A stretch of DNA of 64,000 bases, taken from Pollenia angustigena (Eukaryota > Arthropoda > Insecta > Diptera > Polleniidae). Both the position numbers and the translations under genes were made by a program. Every line of letters begins with the position of its first letter. Position 1 is the stretch's first letter. The DNA lies in contig OV884060.1 in assembly GCA_930367215.1 (NCBI GenBank), positions 210,307,253-210,371,252 on the forward strand, in the 5' to 3' direction. Under the pieces are notes generated by a model that saw only the letters and a list, made by a program, of their open reading frames with translations, had not been told where the DNA came from and did not search any database. Of this stretch, positions 23,001 to 34,927 are shown in pieces.

Positions 23001-24315
23001 AATAACATTCAGTAGCTGTTGTTGCAATTGTAAAATAATACATTTTGATTATGATCATAATGACGACGAAGCCTTCGACTTTCGAGTTTGATTTAAATTT
23101 GCATGCCACAAAACGATGTTTGTGGCAACTTGACTGGTTTTAAAGAAGATATGTACTTAAGTTAAAAATCATTTAGATTTCCGGAGGATGGTTTCTTTGG
23201 TTGACCACATGCTGCTGCCCACTTAAAAACGAAAACGAAGTTCAAATTAGTTGTTTGCATTGAGCACCTCAGCGATTTAAAGAGGATCTAAGAGCGTGCG
23301 TGCGTTCATGTGTAATTCCATTTTGGTTGGCAGTTTGTTGCGTGCGGTTGTCACATAAAAATTATTATGCTTATGAATTTGTTTGTATTGTTTCTGCTCT
23401 TTCTGTAGGCCATAAAGCAATTACTTTACTGTTCATTCATAATTTTCATTGTTGCCAAAGTTCAAGTTTGTTTGTAACCAACATTTTTGGCAATTTGTTA
23501 AATTAACACATGCACACTCGTATTTAAAGTTTCGCTTTGCTATTGATTTACAAAATTTTTCCATAGTCAAGAGCTCAGGCGCCTGTCGCCAACCTTCACC
23601 TCTTTATGATTCTACATAAATTTCAGATGTTCAACGTCATTTTTATGAAGAAAAAAATAAACAAATAAAAAATTTTTGTACTCATATTGGAAGTACTAAT
23701 GAATGAATAATGTGGCTTCTTAATGTTAATGTCGATGGTTGATGGTGGCTGGTTGCTGCTGCCTGTTCTGTTGAGGCTTTTAATTTGCAACAATCAGTTG
23801 GAGCATCTTTATTCTGGCAACAGCTGCCACAATTATACATAATTATTGTATTTTTAATAAATACCAACATTCCAACTACAAACCACAACAACAGCTAAAA
23901 ACCTGCAAGTGCTACTTGATCTTGAAGTATAGAATTTTTGCCACAAATGAAAAACATGAATTCAGAAAAATTTCAAATAAAAAAGTTAACAGTTTTCTTT
24001 TTGTACAACTGGTAATTATGTCGATTTATACGGCAGGAGTTATTTTGAAAAAAATACATAAATTCACGTTGTTCCTTTAAGCATCTTCCAGGTTCTGTCG
24101 GCTTTGGTTGCTACGATATCCGGTTGTCAGCGCCAGGTATTACTGGCTACCCTGTCGATTGCATGTTCATATAACTTTGTTACAGATCATATAACTGTAA
24201 CATGCAACTAAGAAACACTGTTGTTCAAGGCGATCAAGGACGTGCTAGCGTCTCTAAATTAACACTCAAATTTGTATGTTGTCCCATACAACCCAAAAAC
24301 TTTACTAACTGAAAG
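20050..24315. other. Intron 1 stretch without recognised genes
   Basis: It holds CAA/GTT-rich low-complexity patches (20530-20570, 22740-22770, 22935-22975), a run of TTTAATTCACTTGAATAAAC-like tandem words at 21610-21720, and three similar blocks around TCCAGAAATCTAGACTCGTC (22050-22350, about 110 bases apart). Short ORFs here look like translated low-complexity DNA. Some patches could be regulatory, but I see no specific site. Confidence 0.4.
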
Positions 24316-24704
24316 CAGGGTTGTCAGATTAATTTTGACCTTTTCCGCCAAATTCAATGTCAAAAATCGCCAAAATCGCCAAAGCCTCTGTTTACAAGTT
24401 TTTGACAATAAAATACATATTTTTTTAAATTATTAAAAATATTTTTTATAAATCCTAAAAAATTAATTAGTTCCGTTTCGCTAAAATACGCCAAAAATTT
24501 CAAAAAAAAGTCGCCATAATATATATTTTGTTTAATTTTTATTTAGAGCGAAATAAAAATAGTTAGTGCACACAAAAAAGGTACGATGTTTACTATAAAA
24601 TAATTTATAGTAGTCTACTTAAAGCAACAAAAAAAGAATTTTTGCGGTTAGTACTATACAAATAATAGAAATGCACTATAAACAATAGTTGCAGTTTTAT
24701 TATA

Positions 24705-24945
24705 TATGGGCACTTCCACAGAAAAGCTTTTTTTTTGTCACGTCACGTCACCTAGCAATTATTCTTGTATTTTAGAACCACGTTGTTCAAATTTTTCCTC
24801 TCTTTCACTAAATGAAAACCTAGTTGAGCTCTACACACAAATGCAAAAAAGTAAATAATATTTTCATTATTCTTTGAGAAACAATTAAAAATGGTTGGTG
24901 ACGTTACGTGACAAAAAGTAGACATTTCTGTGGAAATACCAATAT
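24705..24945. mobile_element. MITE, second copy of the 8223-8460 family
   Basis: Left GGGCACTTCCACAGAAAAG and inverted right GGTATTTCCACAGAAATG continue through CTTTTTGTCACGT on both arms. Similar to the 8-kb copy in the centre too (AACCACGTTGTTCAAA against GACCATGTTGTTCAAC). Nested in the hAT element. Confidence 0.65.
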
Positions 24946-25679
24946 CTAAAACGCTTCACCGGCAAGACTCGCTATTTGTCTTCTTATTTGGAATACATTG
25001 TGAGGGTATTACATTTGTTCAACGAAAGTACAAAAGAAGTGCAACATGTACTATTCCCATTCATATAACTTATCAGGAATGTTCTGATCACAAAAAGTGA
25101 TTTAAAATCACAAAAAAGGTGTTCTGGACAAAAAGCTTTTTTCATAATTGTGATTTTAAACCAGTCAGCTAAGTGACCGCCGATTTAAAACAACTTGCTT
25201 ATTTGTTTCCACCATTTTTAACTAAGTTAAAACTTTTGTGGTTTTCAAAACACCCATTTATCACAATTGTGATTTCAAAATCATAAGTGATTTGAAAACT
25301 TGTGATTTACAGAACATGCCTGTATAACTCTTAATAACGCGTTAGAAGTTAGTATTGCATTCTAATTCGAAGGCGAGTTTTAGTGGAGTTCATAGTTTCA
25401 ACACAGGTGTTACTAGTTGTAATAGCCGGATATTAAGGACAGCCAAAGTAAAGTCCTTAAAATTTTACGTACCTTGTAGCTTTAAAATATTGGCCTATTT
25501 AGTTATCTTTCCAATTAACCAACGCTTATTTTTTCCATTGTGTTTCATAAACGTCCAAAGGTATGTTAGGAGTCATAAAAATCTTTAAAATATCACTAAC
25601 AACAACATATTTTATCTGTGATAATAAATTGCCACATACATATAAGTATAATGTTAAACTTTTTTTAGACTTAACACAT

Positions 25680-26128
25680 CCCAGTAAAAAATGTGCTCCA
25701 AAAGGAGCAGGGTTTTTGTATGAATTCATACCTCAAAGCGCTTCAAACCTGCTTATAGGATGCCTGATTTTTGTATGGGGTGTTCCCGGTTTGGAGGACT
25801 ATTTTCTGCTGACAATAAGCGCTTCATTTAACATGCAAACAAAGCGCTCCCAAAGTGCTTTTTTAAGGGCTAACTATATTAACATATTCATTAATGTTTT
25901 GCTTTTACTTGTTTAAATGCCTTTTTTTCAATCATTTTCGTAAACCATAATATATTTTTTTATTTTTTTCGCTTTTAAACCTTCTTCGTTATCAGCACTA
26001 AAATAGCAGCTTTTTTCTATGTTTTATTCTTTATCATTTACTGCTTTATAATAGCTCTCTAATTGAAGCGCTTGATTATGCGCTTTTTCTCTGTAGTGCT
26101 TCAAAATACCCAAATTATTTTTACTGGG
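25680..26128. mobile_element. CCCARTAAAAA-ended element, nested copy (449 bp)
   Basis: Ends CCCAGTAAAAAATGTGCT and, inverted, CCCAGTAAAAATAATTTGG. Flanking dinucleotides are AT on both sides. Interior AGCGCTTGATTATGCGCTTT and CAAACCTGCTT words are shared with the 33- and 36-kb copies. Plus-strand ORF here is not recognisable. Confidence 0.65.
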
Positions 26129-26439
26129 ATATTAGTGTTTTAAGGAATTCTATTTATTGATTTTTTCAAGTGCAATTTTATACATAAAAAGCACTTTTCT
26201 AGAAGATTTTCATTAACTTCATCAGCCATTTGAACCTACCTTCAAATACCTATCATATATATGATTGCCTGAAATTTCATTCATAAAAATACGAGAATTA
26301 AAATAATATTATTTCTAAGTATCGAATTTAACGAATTTCAAAACAAATTCATAGGTCATCAAAAATTAGGTCGCCAAACATGTTTGAAAAACGCCACGTT
26401 TGGCGAGAAATCGCCACATCTGACAACCCTGACTGAAAG

Positions 26440-27069
26440 TCGAAAAAATTAAAAAATAAATAAACAAAATGTTATCAAATATACGGCATTTTGTCAATTA
26501 TATGACGTTTTGTTAAATACATTATATCTTGTCAATTGCATATACATACAATATTTCAAGAAATATATAATAATTCACCAAACTTGTAAAATAAACAATT
26601 GGCGGATTCACAAGGTTGTCATAAAGTTGTAAAGTCATTTGTCTTAAAATAATTACAAGAAATATATGTATATGAATCAGAGAACTGCAAAATCACTATT
26701 TTTCTTGATTTATTCATACGCTCAAATTTACATTCACTCTTTGCCTGCAAAACAAAGTTCAACGTTGGTAATTTTTAAATCGTTTCGTACACATTTGGTT
26801 TTTGCATGTGTTGGTTTTTTATTGAAAGTGCTTTAAAGCTTTAAAGTGCTTTAATTGTTTGCATTTTTTGTTGCGCACGCAATATAACAAAATTGTGTGT
26901 TAATTCAAAAGGCACACATTCTTATACTTTTGCATTCAAGTAGTCATTGTCCACTCGATGAGACGCTTTGTTAACATTAACAACAATAGCAACAATAAAC
27001 CACTCGATGGGACGCTTTGTTACCATTAACAACAATAAAAACAACAATAACAAAAATACATTGTACATT
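26440..27069. other. Gene-free intronic stretch
   Basis: AT-rich; a direct repeat CACTCGATGAGACGCTTTGT / CACTCGATGGGACGCTTTGT at 26952 and 27000 followed by CAACAATA-rich sequence. Nothing coding seen. Confidence 0.4.
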
Positions 27070-27500
27070 AAGAAAGCCCTTCTAAAACTTAGCATGCATA
27101 GCTTTTAATGTTCTCACTTTTATGACACGCCTCTAAATTATTAAGCCCCGTTTTTTTCACATACATATTACATTAAACCAGGTAGAAGCCAATATATTTA
27201 TTAAGTTTGAAGCACTTTAAAAAAATTGTTTTTGCCACGCCCTAAATGACAGCTCGTTTTGCTATATATATGTAGCATCGTCATTTAAAGTCAAATTTCA
27301 TCGTATCGTATATCATTGTTAATGGCTGGAATATGGCTTAATTTTTGTATTTAATGCTTTTTTTAAACTAACTTAAAATTCTAGATGGGATTTATGGTAT
27401 CTCGGATCCTTCCCCCCTGATGTTTAATTTTTTTTACGAGCGAAGAAAGTCCTTCTAAATATTAGTGTAAATAGCTTTTAATATACTCGCCGTGCTTCAA
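27070..27500. repeat. Left arm of a large inverted repeat around a pogo-like element
   Basis: Words AGAAAGCCCTTCTAAAACTT, TTATGACACGCCTC, AACCAGGTAGAAGCCAATA and TTTTTGCCACGCCCTAAAT occur inverted, in opposite order, between 29440 and 30020. The arm is about 430 bases; its counterpart is longer because blocks are duplicated there. Confidence 0.7.
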
Positions 27501-27610
27501 TTTAATTTATAGAATTTCCTTAACATTACAGTATAACCTAACCAAGTTGAGTCTCTTCAAGATTTACATACACCGACTACCCAATTTATAATTTTTCTCA
27601 TATGTATGTA

Positions 27611-29169
27611 CAGTCAAATCCCGATAATTCGTACCCCGATAAATCGTAATTCCCGATAATTCGTAATAAACTGTCGGTCCCTTGAAAAAATCTCGTTAAT
27701 TCGTAAAATTTCCATACATTTTGGTCCCCTCGATAATTCGTAATTTTTTTTTGTCAAATAAAATCGTCTTTACCTCTTATAAATCGTAATTGTTTGCTAA
27801 CTACCACTTATAAATCGTAATAAAAACAACAAAAACATGGAAAGAATGATTTTTTGTTTACCGCTAATTTTTTTGCGTGTGTTTTTGCTTCTGTGTGTGT
27901 TTATTTTCTTAAGATCAGTTTCAAGGCGAATTCATAAAGGTGACCGCATCATGAGATGGAGTTATGCTAGCTATCCCTTTTTATTGAAAAATACTATGTA
28001 TTTTTTTAATATTTTTAATTAGGCTTAAGTTCATGAAATTTAATTTTTATTAAATTATTTTTATGAAGAAAGGAATTTTACAACATGAAAATTAATTAAA
28101 ATTGTTATTGATAATCTTTCATTCTTGACGTGGCTCGGGCTCGAACCCTGGCCGGCAGGTTACCATGACATGTTTCGATCGCAACCACTCGATCTCCTCA
28201 GATGGATTTGCCGTCTTACATTCGCAGCCATCGACGACTGCTGACGTCACTAGTCAAACATCAATCCTTAAACCAAATTGTATTTTAACATTTGGTAGAT
28301 CGAAATTTGCTTTCCTGAATGATTATCCATTTTAATTGAATTCACATGTTTTTTCCTTTACTTCTGTTTTTTCGTACTTTCGTCAAGAATTTTTCTTGAA
28401 GTCCAAGTACATTTTTTGTTTTTTCACTTTGTCTTTCTCTTTTCTGTTGACCTTTTTCAGCACAACTTGAAGGACAAATGTACAAATAGAGCTCGTGCCT
28501 TAGCTTTAACAATAATTAGTATTGTGGTTATTTTGTTGAACTATTTATGGTTTTTAATCCAAATTTTTAATATTTTTAATTAGGCTTAAGTTCATGAAAT
28601 TTAATTTTGTTTTTGTAAAAAGCTAGAGTGAATGTCAAAAATATAAAAAAGGAAATTTGTTTTTAAATAAAATATACACAATTGCTGTAGAAAGTCCTCA
28701 ATTGGAAATTAATTGTGGCTCCACTTATTCTTTACGGATTTTTAATTTCTTGTGTTTATATTTTATATTCACTTTTTTTTATTTTATAAAATATTAATAA
28801 GTTTTTTTTCAACTATTTAAATTTTTATTGAATTTTAAATTTGAATTAATTTTTTCACAAAATGTAAACAAAGCTTGACATTAAGTATACACACAAAAAA
28901 ATTAACAATAAACAGATGACTCGAAAATGTCACCTTTATGAATTCGCCTTGATCAGTTTGTTACATGAATAATTTTTATATATTTTATTTTTAACAATTT
29001 TCTTTTATGTTTTTTTTTTATTGTTTTATTTAATAAATTGAAAAACCCTGTTAATTCGTATTAATTTTATTTAAACCCCGGTAAATCGAAACCCCGCTAA
29101 ATCGAAAACCCCTATAATTCGTAAGAAATGGCCGGTCCCTTGCAATTACGAATTATCGGGATTCTACTG
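27611..29169. mobile_element. Pogo/Tigger-like non-autonomous element, 1559 bp
   Basis: Left CAGTCAAATCCCGATAATTC and inverted right CAGTAGAATCCCGATAATTC, each bounded by TA (27609-27610, 29170-29171). Subterminal AATTCGTAA / AAATCGTAA words recur on both arms and TGTCGGTCCCTTG / GGCCGGTCCCTTG lie in mirrored positions. No transposase; a tRNA-like SINE lies inside. A 56-base block (TTTTTAATTAGGCTTAAG...) occurs twice, at about 28010 and 28568. Confidence 0.82.
28120..28262 (-). mobile_element. tRNA-derived SINE, probable
   Basis: On the minus strand a GATCGAGTGGTTGCGATCG stretch (A-box like) precedes AGGGTTCGAGCCCGAGCC (B-box like, GGTTCGANCC), with tRNA-like spacing of about 40 bases. GC content is far above the flanks. 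I see no terminal duplication. A diverged tRNA pseudogene is an alternative. Confidence 0.55.
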
Positions 29170-29439
29170 TATATGTTTTGAGTCATTCATTTTTACGCAT
29201 TTAAATTATTTTGTTTTTTAACATTTTTAGAACTAAGTAATTTCTTTAGATTTTTTAGTTCTTGTTTTAACTCTGTAACTTGGTTTCATATTTAACATTA
29301 TGTTTGCTTTTACAAATGTCCTACTTAAGATTTTTTAAATAAATATAGTTACAATAGGTCCTATTTGTGGTATTGAAATAATTAAAACAATACGGAAAAA
29401 CAGTGCCAGTAGGATATGCCATAAAAAACTTGGCCTTAT

Positions 29440-30170
29440 GATGAAATAATATAATGGGTAATTTTAGGGCGTGAGCAAAAAGTGAGAATATAAAAAACTT
29501 TACTTATAAAGTTTTAGAAGGAAATCTTTTCTCTTTTCTAGTTATGAAATATTGGACATAAGAGGGGAAGCATCCGATATTTTATAAATGTCATCTAGAA
29601 TTTGAAGTTAGATTAAAAAGCATTTAAAACAAAAATCAAGCCATATTCTAGCCATTAACAATCCATCTAGAATTTTAAGTTAGTTTAAAAAAAGCATTAA
29701 ATACTAAAACTAAGACATATTTTAGCCATTAACGATGAAATTGGACTTTAAAAGACGATGCTACATATACATATATAGCAAAATGAGCTGTAATTTAGGG
29801 CGTGGCAAAAACAAATTTTTTAAAGTGCGTCAAACTTAATAAATATACCTTTTATTCTAGGGCGTGACCGATGAAAATTGTTTGGGTTGTATTGGCTTCT
29901 ACCTGGTTTTATGTAATATGTATGTGAAAAAGAAAAAAGGGGCTTAATTTGGAGGCGTGTTATAAACTGACCATATTAAAAGCTATACATAGTAAGTTTT
30001 AGAAGGGCTTTCTTGGCACGTGAAAAAAATTTGTCATTTGGGGGAAGGATACAAGATGGCATAAGTGGCGCCCAGAGTTTGAGCTCGGATTAAAAAGTCA
30101 CCAAAGGTAAAAATTAAGCCACTATCAAGCCATGAACAACGATATGCGATATGATGCGATCGGACTTTAA
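29440..30170. repeat. Right arm of the large inverted repeat
   Basis: Inverted counterpart of 27070-27500: GGGCGTGGCAAAAACAAATT, ATTGGCTTCTACCTGGTT, GGAGGCGTGTTATAAA, GTTTTAGAAGGGCTTTCTT. Blocks such as TTAGCCATTAACGATG/ATCTAGAATTTGAAGTTAG are present two or three times, so this arm has internal duplications. Confidence 0.68.
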
Positions 30171-30179
30171 ATGGCAGCG

Positions 30180-31530
30180 CTACATAAAAAAAACCAAAAG
30201 TGCTGTTCCTGTTTTAGAAACTTCATTGACATATCTTTCATTCTAGGGGGTGACTGGCACAACTTTTTTTTTTGTATGGAGGTCGACCCGGTCTATTGTA
30301 CATACAGAACTACTGTACTTTTTAAGAAATGATAAAAACGAAGCTAAACGATGGAACAAATAACAAAGCACGATGTGCATTATTTGAATGACTGCAAACC
30401 AGCAGCGAATGTTTGCGGTTGCGCAAGTTTGATTGTATGACCGCAAGCGAGTGTATTTGTTGGTGTTCATTTACTGCGATTTTTTTGCAATCGCACAAAT
30501 CCGTTCTCTGATATGAATGCTGTGGGCAACCGCTAATAATTAAGATTTCTACTGTATAGCTATGACCAGGGAAACCAGAAATATGCTCTAAAAACACATT
30601 TTATGCCCATTATATCTGCAGTAAAAACTGGAAAATATGCCGTGAAAAATGTTAAAATTCATATAAGAGATGTTTGCGCCGAATATTATCTAGATATTCA
30701 CATCCATATGGGTTTTTGTCTTAAAGGGATTTTTGGTACGGTCGATTACTTAAGCACTTTTTCTAAGATTTTTTTCTTTTTTTGCTTATTTATTTATAAT
30801 TTAATCAAAAACTTAAAAAAAAATGTTATATTCCATTTATGCTTAATTAAATTAAATAGCCATGCATTCTTTTTCAAATTAGACACATTCTGTTAATTCA
30901 ATTTGGCAAAAAAGCAGTCAATAAACTCTTGAAAATTTTAATAGTCAAACAAAAAAAAAATTAGTAAAATAAACTTTAGTTAACCAAAAAAACAAATATG
31001 ACCGAAATGGCAATACAAGAAAACAAAAAAAAAAAAATATTAAAAAGCAACTTGAAAAAATAAAAGAAAGAGAATAATGCTAAACATATTAAAAAAGAAA
31101 AAAAAACAAAAACTTGACTTGATTTGTGGCAGTTTTTTTTATATTTTGTGTATGTCTGAATATAAATCGCAATTTAACCCGCCCGCCAACGTTAACGGAA
31201 AGCAAAAAAAGTCTCTGCCTGTTTCTGTGGTTACCGATATGAATGTATGTACTTTTAGCCATACACTAAAATTCTTTTGTTTTTAATGGCGTGAAGAAGC
31301 TTGATTCAAGCAAATGCCCTGTAGTTCAGCGATCTTGTAGAAAATTGAATTAGTGAAAATGGGATAAGAGGCATTTACTCTTGTAATAAAATTGCCAGTA
31401 ACTTAAAGTTAATGTCTGGGAAAAGTTTAAAAATTTCTACTCGCATTTTCTATATTGTAAAATTTAATGGTTCCTGCTGCAAAAGCAATTCTACAGTCAC
31501 TTTAAACTTTTACACCTTTTCCTATTCATT
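30180..31530. other. Gene-free intronic stretch
   Basis: No coding evidence; short ORFs lack recognisable motifs and the DNA is A/T-run rich. TTTTAAGAAATGATAAAAAC-type filler only. Confidence 0.4.
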
Positions 31531-31638
31531 TTGTTTAAAGAACATCGGTCCACAATTTACCGTAGGCCCCATATAAAGCTTGTTCTCGGAAAAGAGTTTA
31601 GTAAGCATAAAACCTTAACAAATGCTGATACTTTAATT
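31531..31638. repeat. Single unit of the ~150-bp tandem repeat
   Basis: AACATCGGTCCACAATTTACC, GTAGGCCCCATATAAAGC and GGAAAAGAGTTTAGTA match the units at 15.2-17.1 kb. The hAT MITE at 31639 was inserted into this unit. Confidence 0.6.
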
Positions 31639-32204
31639 CAGTGTTCGAAAACAAACACGGAATATCGTTTCGTAATGTTCGGTTCGGTAGATTTGTGGAA
31701 AACACAAACGCTAATAGTGTTTGTGTAGAAAATCATTAAAAAAAATAACGTTTCCCTGTTAGTCATCTTTCGAACACAAAAATATTACTGTTTTTATCAA
31801 ACTCAACAAAAGATGTAAACATTTAATTCCGTTCGGTTTTTTTTTTTTTTTTTTTGAAAATCCACAAACTTCAATGTGTTCGGTTCGGCTCATTAATGTT
31901 CGTCCCTTTTGGCTGGTATCAAAAACCAAAACATTTTTTACAAAAACATAATACACACACGAAAAAACATTATAGAACATTAAAATATAATGTTTGTCTA
32001 CAGTATCACTACAACCTTTAATACCGTTCGTAACTGTTTTCAAGAAAGAACCGAACATTATATAATGTTCTGTTCTTCGTTTAAAAAACAGTTACGAACG
32101 GTATTAAGGGTTGCGTATGTCTACACAATCACTAAAAAAATAGATATCGTTCCTGGGTGTGTAAGCCGAACGTTAAATAATGTAGTGTTTATTTTCGAAC
32201 ACTG
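31639..32204. mobile_element. hAT MITE, 566 bp, perfect 8-bp target duplication
   Basis: Ends CAGTGTTCGAAAACAAACAC and, inverted, CAGTGTTCGAAAATAAACAC differ at one base in 20. CTTTAATT flanks both sides (31631-31638, 32205-32212). The interior carries further inverted copies of CGTTCGTAACTGTTTT. No transposase. Confidence 0.88.
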
Positions 32205-32321
32205 CTTTAATTAATGGCGATTTCTTCTCTGAGAAAAATATGTTACAGTATGTATATTAGGGTGACCGTTATTTTTTTCGTATTTTCACTTGGCAAAACC
32301 CTTAGAATGATTCCAAATTAG

Positions 32322-32327
<6 letters not shown>

Positions 32328-32360
<33 letters not shown>
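32328..32360. repeat. (AT)n microsatellite
   Basis: Uninterrupted alternating AT of about 32 bases. Confidence 0.9.
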
Positions 32361-32364
<4 letters not shown>

Positions 32365-32639
32365 CGTTTGCGTAGTTATTAGCCGTGCCTTGAGCCCACA
32401 AAGTTTGCTAAAATGCTATTTTTCTCACTATAGGTCGCTTGAATTGTTGATAACTTCGGTAATATTTATTTTAGAGCAAAACCTTATTTACAAATATACT
32501 AGGGCTATATCTCATGAACAATGTTGCTATGTATTAGTTTTCTTTAGCATGAATATTTTATTATTTAGCTTAATTTCTTCGACCTTCTTAATATTATTTC
32601 CTTTCAATAATTTTTCAAGCTCAAGGTCCGTTTTATATA

Positions 32640-32805
32640 AAACAAGTAAAAGTGCTATATTCGGCTGTGCCGAATCTTATATACCCTTCACCAATGTGCG
32701 AGCAGAATACAGAGCAACTAGACAAAAACTAAATAAAACTGGTAAATATTTTATTTTTTTAAATAAGAGACAACCGGTTTTGAACTTCGCTTTTCATAAG
32801 GGCCC
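32640..32805. repeat. Dispersed repeat head, TATATACCCTTCACC box
   Basis: AACAAGTAAAAGTGCTATATTCGGCTGTGCCGAATCTTATATACCC-type opening (positions 32641-32690) followed by CTTCGCTTTTCATAAGGGCC, the same closing word as the repeats at 6.0 and 34.5 kb. Only the two ends seem to remain, joined by a deletion. Confidence 0.55.
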
Positions 32806-32806
32806 A

Positions 32807-32808
<2 letters not shown>

Positions 32809-32890
<82 letters not shown>
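32809..32890. repeat. (AT)n microsatellite, about 80 bases
   Basis: Alternating AT with a single TGTAT interruption near 32846. ORFs on both strands of alternating Tyr-Ile here are artefacts of this repeat. Confidence 0.95.
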
Positions 32891-32892
<2 letters not shown>

Positions 32893-32908
32893 ATATTGTA
32901 TTTACCTT

Positions 32909-33330
32909 CCCAATAAAAAATTGTGCTTCGAGCGAAACAGGTTTGTAAGGGAGAACTGTAAGAGTTTCGCTTACCATTGCGCTTACGGAAGACATGAATT
33001 TTATATGGCGAGTTCCCACTTTGAAGCAATACATTTTTGACACATAAAGCGCATTATTCAGCGCATAAAAAAATTGTTGGATGTAACGAACAGCTTAACA
33101 CACTGAATGTTTTTTACAGTTATTTTTTAGTATCCTCCCTTACAAACCTGCTTCGTAGTAAGGGAATGCCGTAGCACTTAAAATTTTAATTTTTTTTATA
33201 AAAATTGTTAAGAGTTCTTTCACTTACTTTACTGCATTTCTGTATGTCTTATTGCGTAGCGCATAATTGTGCGCTTATTTTTTTAAATGTACCTTTAGTG
33301 CTTCGCAAAATGATAAAATTTTTTATTGGG
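32909..33330. mobile_element. CCCARTAAAAA-ended element, 422 bp
   Basis: Ends CCCAATAAAAAATTGTGCTT and, inverted, CCCAATAAAAAATTTTATCA; flanking dinucleotide TT on both sides. Collinear, in the opposite orientation, with 36209-36633 over its whole length and with part of 7207-8562. Confidence 0.75.
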
Positions 33331-33361
33331 TTTTTACCTTCGGTAATTTTCGGGAATTCAG

Positions 33362-33592
33362 GGGTCTGATCACTGCATTCGATACTATCGTATCGAATAA
33401 ACTATTGAATTTTTTTGCATACGATAGACACTGGCGTATCGAATGAAAACTCGATAAATGTAATGTCGAGTTACTCGATGTCGAATGCTATTATTTCAAA
33501 TTCAATACATTTCATTCGATATCTAGTTTCAAGATACCAAAATAAATAATTTCGAAGAATTTTGCTCGATATCGTATGCGGTGATTAGTATT
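33362..33592. mobile_element. MITE with GGTCTGATCACTGCATTCGA ends
   Basis: Left GATCACTGCATTCGATACTA and inverted right ACTAATCACCGCATACGATA are imperfect TIRs; the interior is built of further TCGAT/ATCGA palindromic words. Second copy at about 9520-9760. Confidence 0.6.
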
Positions 33593-33599
33593 TCGGTTA

Positions 33600-34675
33600 T
33601 AACTCATACAAATTTCCGACATTTTGGTATATAAGTCACATACATAGGACATATGGCAGCCCTAAAATTTAGGTTTTTATAAAAATGTTGATGTTTTTTA
33701 GCCCATTTTTGGAGTATTTTGCTCATAAATTGCCCATTGTCTAACCGATTTGATAGTTTTATATACCGACGTGTTAAGGAAGAATTTTACCATTTACTTA
33801 AGTTATATTTATATATAAACATTTATATAAACTTGTAAATATATATTTTAAGAAGGTTAATTATAAAAAAGAGCAATTTTTGTGGATTCAGTATTTCGGT
33901 TATAACTCAGCCATTTTTTAACCGATTTGGCAGATTTATATACCGACGTGTTGAAGAAGAAATTTACCATTTACTTTGGTTATAAAGCTTGGACTCGGGG
34001 AGATCTATGGTCCCCGAAAGTGGGTATTTAAAAAAAATAATTTAATTTTGGTCATAACTTTGTTGTATCCGAACCGATTTTTATGTTCTACTAAAAATTT
34101 CCGATATTTTGATATATAAGTCATATCCATAGGACATATGGCAGCCCTAAAATTTAGGTTTTTATACAATTTTTAATTTTTTTTGTACGGGAGGTACCAC
34201 GCCCACTTCTCCAATCCCGCCCACATTTTGTAGGATGGTGTGTATTGGCAACCTAAATGTGTGTACCAAATTTGGAAACTTTGGCTTTTGCCGTTCTCAA
34301 GATATACGGAAATAAAAAAATACAACAACAACAAGGGATTTTTGGAAAAATTTAGAGGTAGTCGTGGTTTTTTGCTCATATCTCCGTCATTTTTGGACCG
34401 ATCTGGCTGAATTTCAATAGCAAACTTAGACGGAGTATATGTGATATAAATATACATCAACCTAGTCCACATCATTTCTGGGGTTTTCGCAAAACCCATT
34501 TCAACATACACACGGACAGACGGACAGACGGACAACCGGATTTGAACTTCGCTTTTCATAAGGACCCAGAATATATATACTTTATAGGGTGTAGGATCAA
34601 TATTGTGGAACATACAAACGGAATGACAATGTTATATATACCCTCTTACCTTCGGTGAAGGGTATACAAATATTT
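33600..34675. repeat. Dispersed repeat, paralogue of 6022-6954
   Basis: Same ordered words as the 6-kb copy: GATTTATATACCGACGTGTT, TTGGACTCGGGGAGATCTAT, GGGAGGTACCACGCCCACTT, GGACCGATCTGGCTGAATTT, CTTCGGTGAAGGGTATAC. An internal duplication repeats the GACGTGTT block at 33770 and 33945. Confidence 0.72.
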
Positions 34676-34927
34676 ATTTAAAATGAATCCAATATTTCGC
34701 TATCTCAATGGACAGCTTCTTCAGGGATTTTTGGTTTTTTATATTTCAAACAATTTTTAATCAAGATGATGTGACTGAAATGCAAATATCTTCAACAATT
34801 TTGAACGGACTATGTATTTCTTTCTTTTTATTGAGAGGTTATACAATTTATTAAATAACCATGGGTCGTTTGAAGAGATGTGTCATAAAATGGCAGAGTT
34901 ATAGTGGACAAAACTTCAAACTTCATT

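Larger units (their letters stand above)
24316..26431. mobile_element. hAT element, 2116 bp, perfect 8-bp target duplication
   Basis: The ends CAGGGTTGTCAGAT are perfect 14-base inverted repeats. They are flanked by ACTGAAAG on both sides (24308-24315 and 26432-26439), the 8-bp duplication diagnostic of hAT insertion. CGCCAAA words recur subterminally. There is no transposase; instead two smaller elements are nested inside (24705-24945 and 25680-26128). A truncated relative is at 6955-7123. Confidence 0.88.

Noticed and set aside
30243..30896. Three ORFs of 75-97 residues
   Set aside because: No recognisable motif, AT-rich composition and overlapping opposite strands; treated as chance.
32390..33043. 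Long ORFs on both strands with alternating Tyr-Ile
   Set aside because: They are translations of the (AT)n microsatellite plus flanking repeat sequence.
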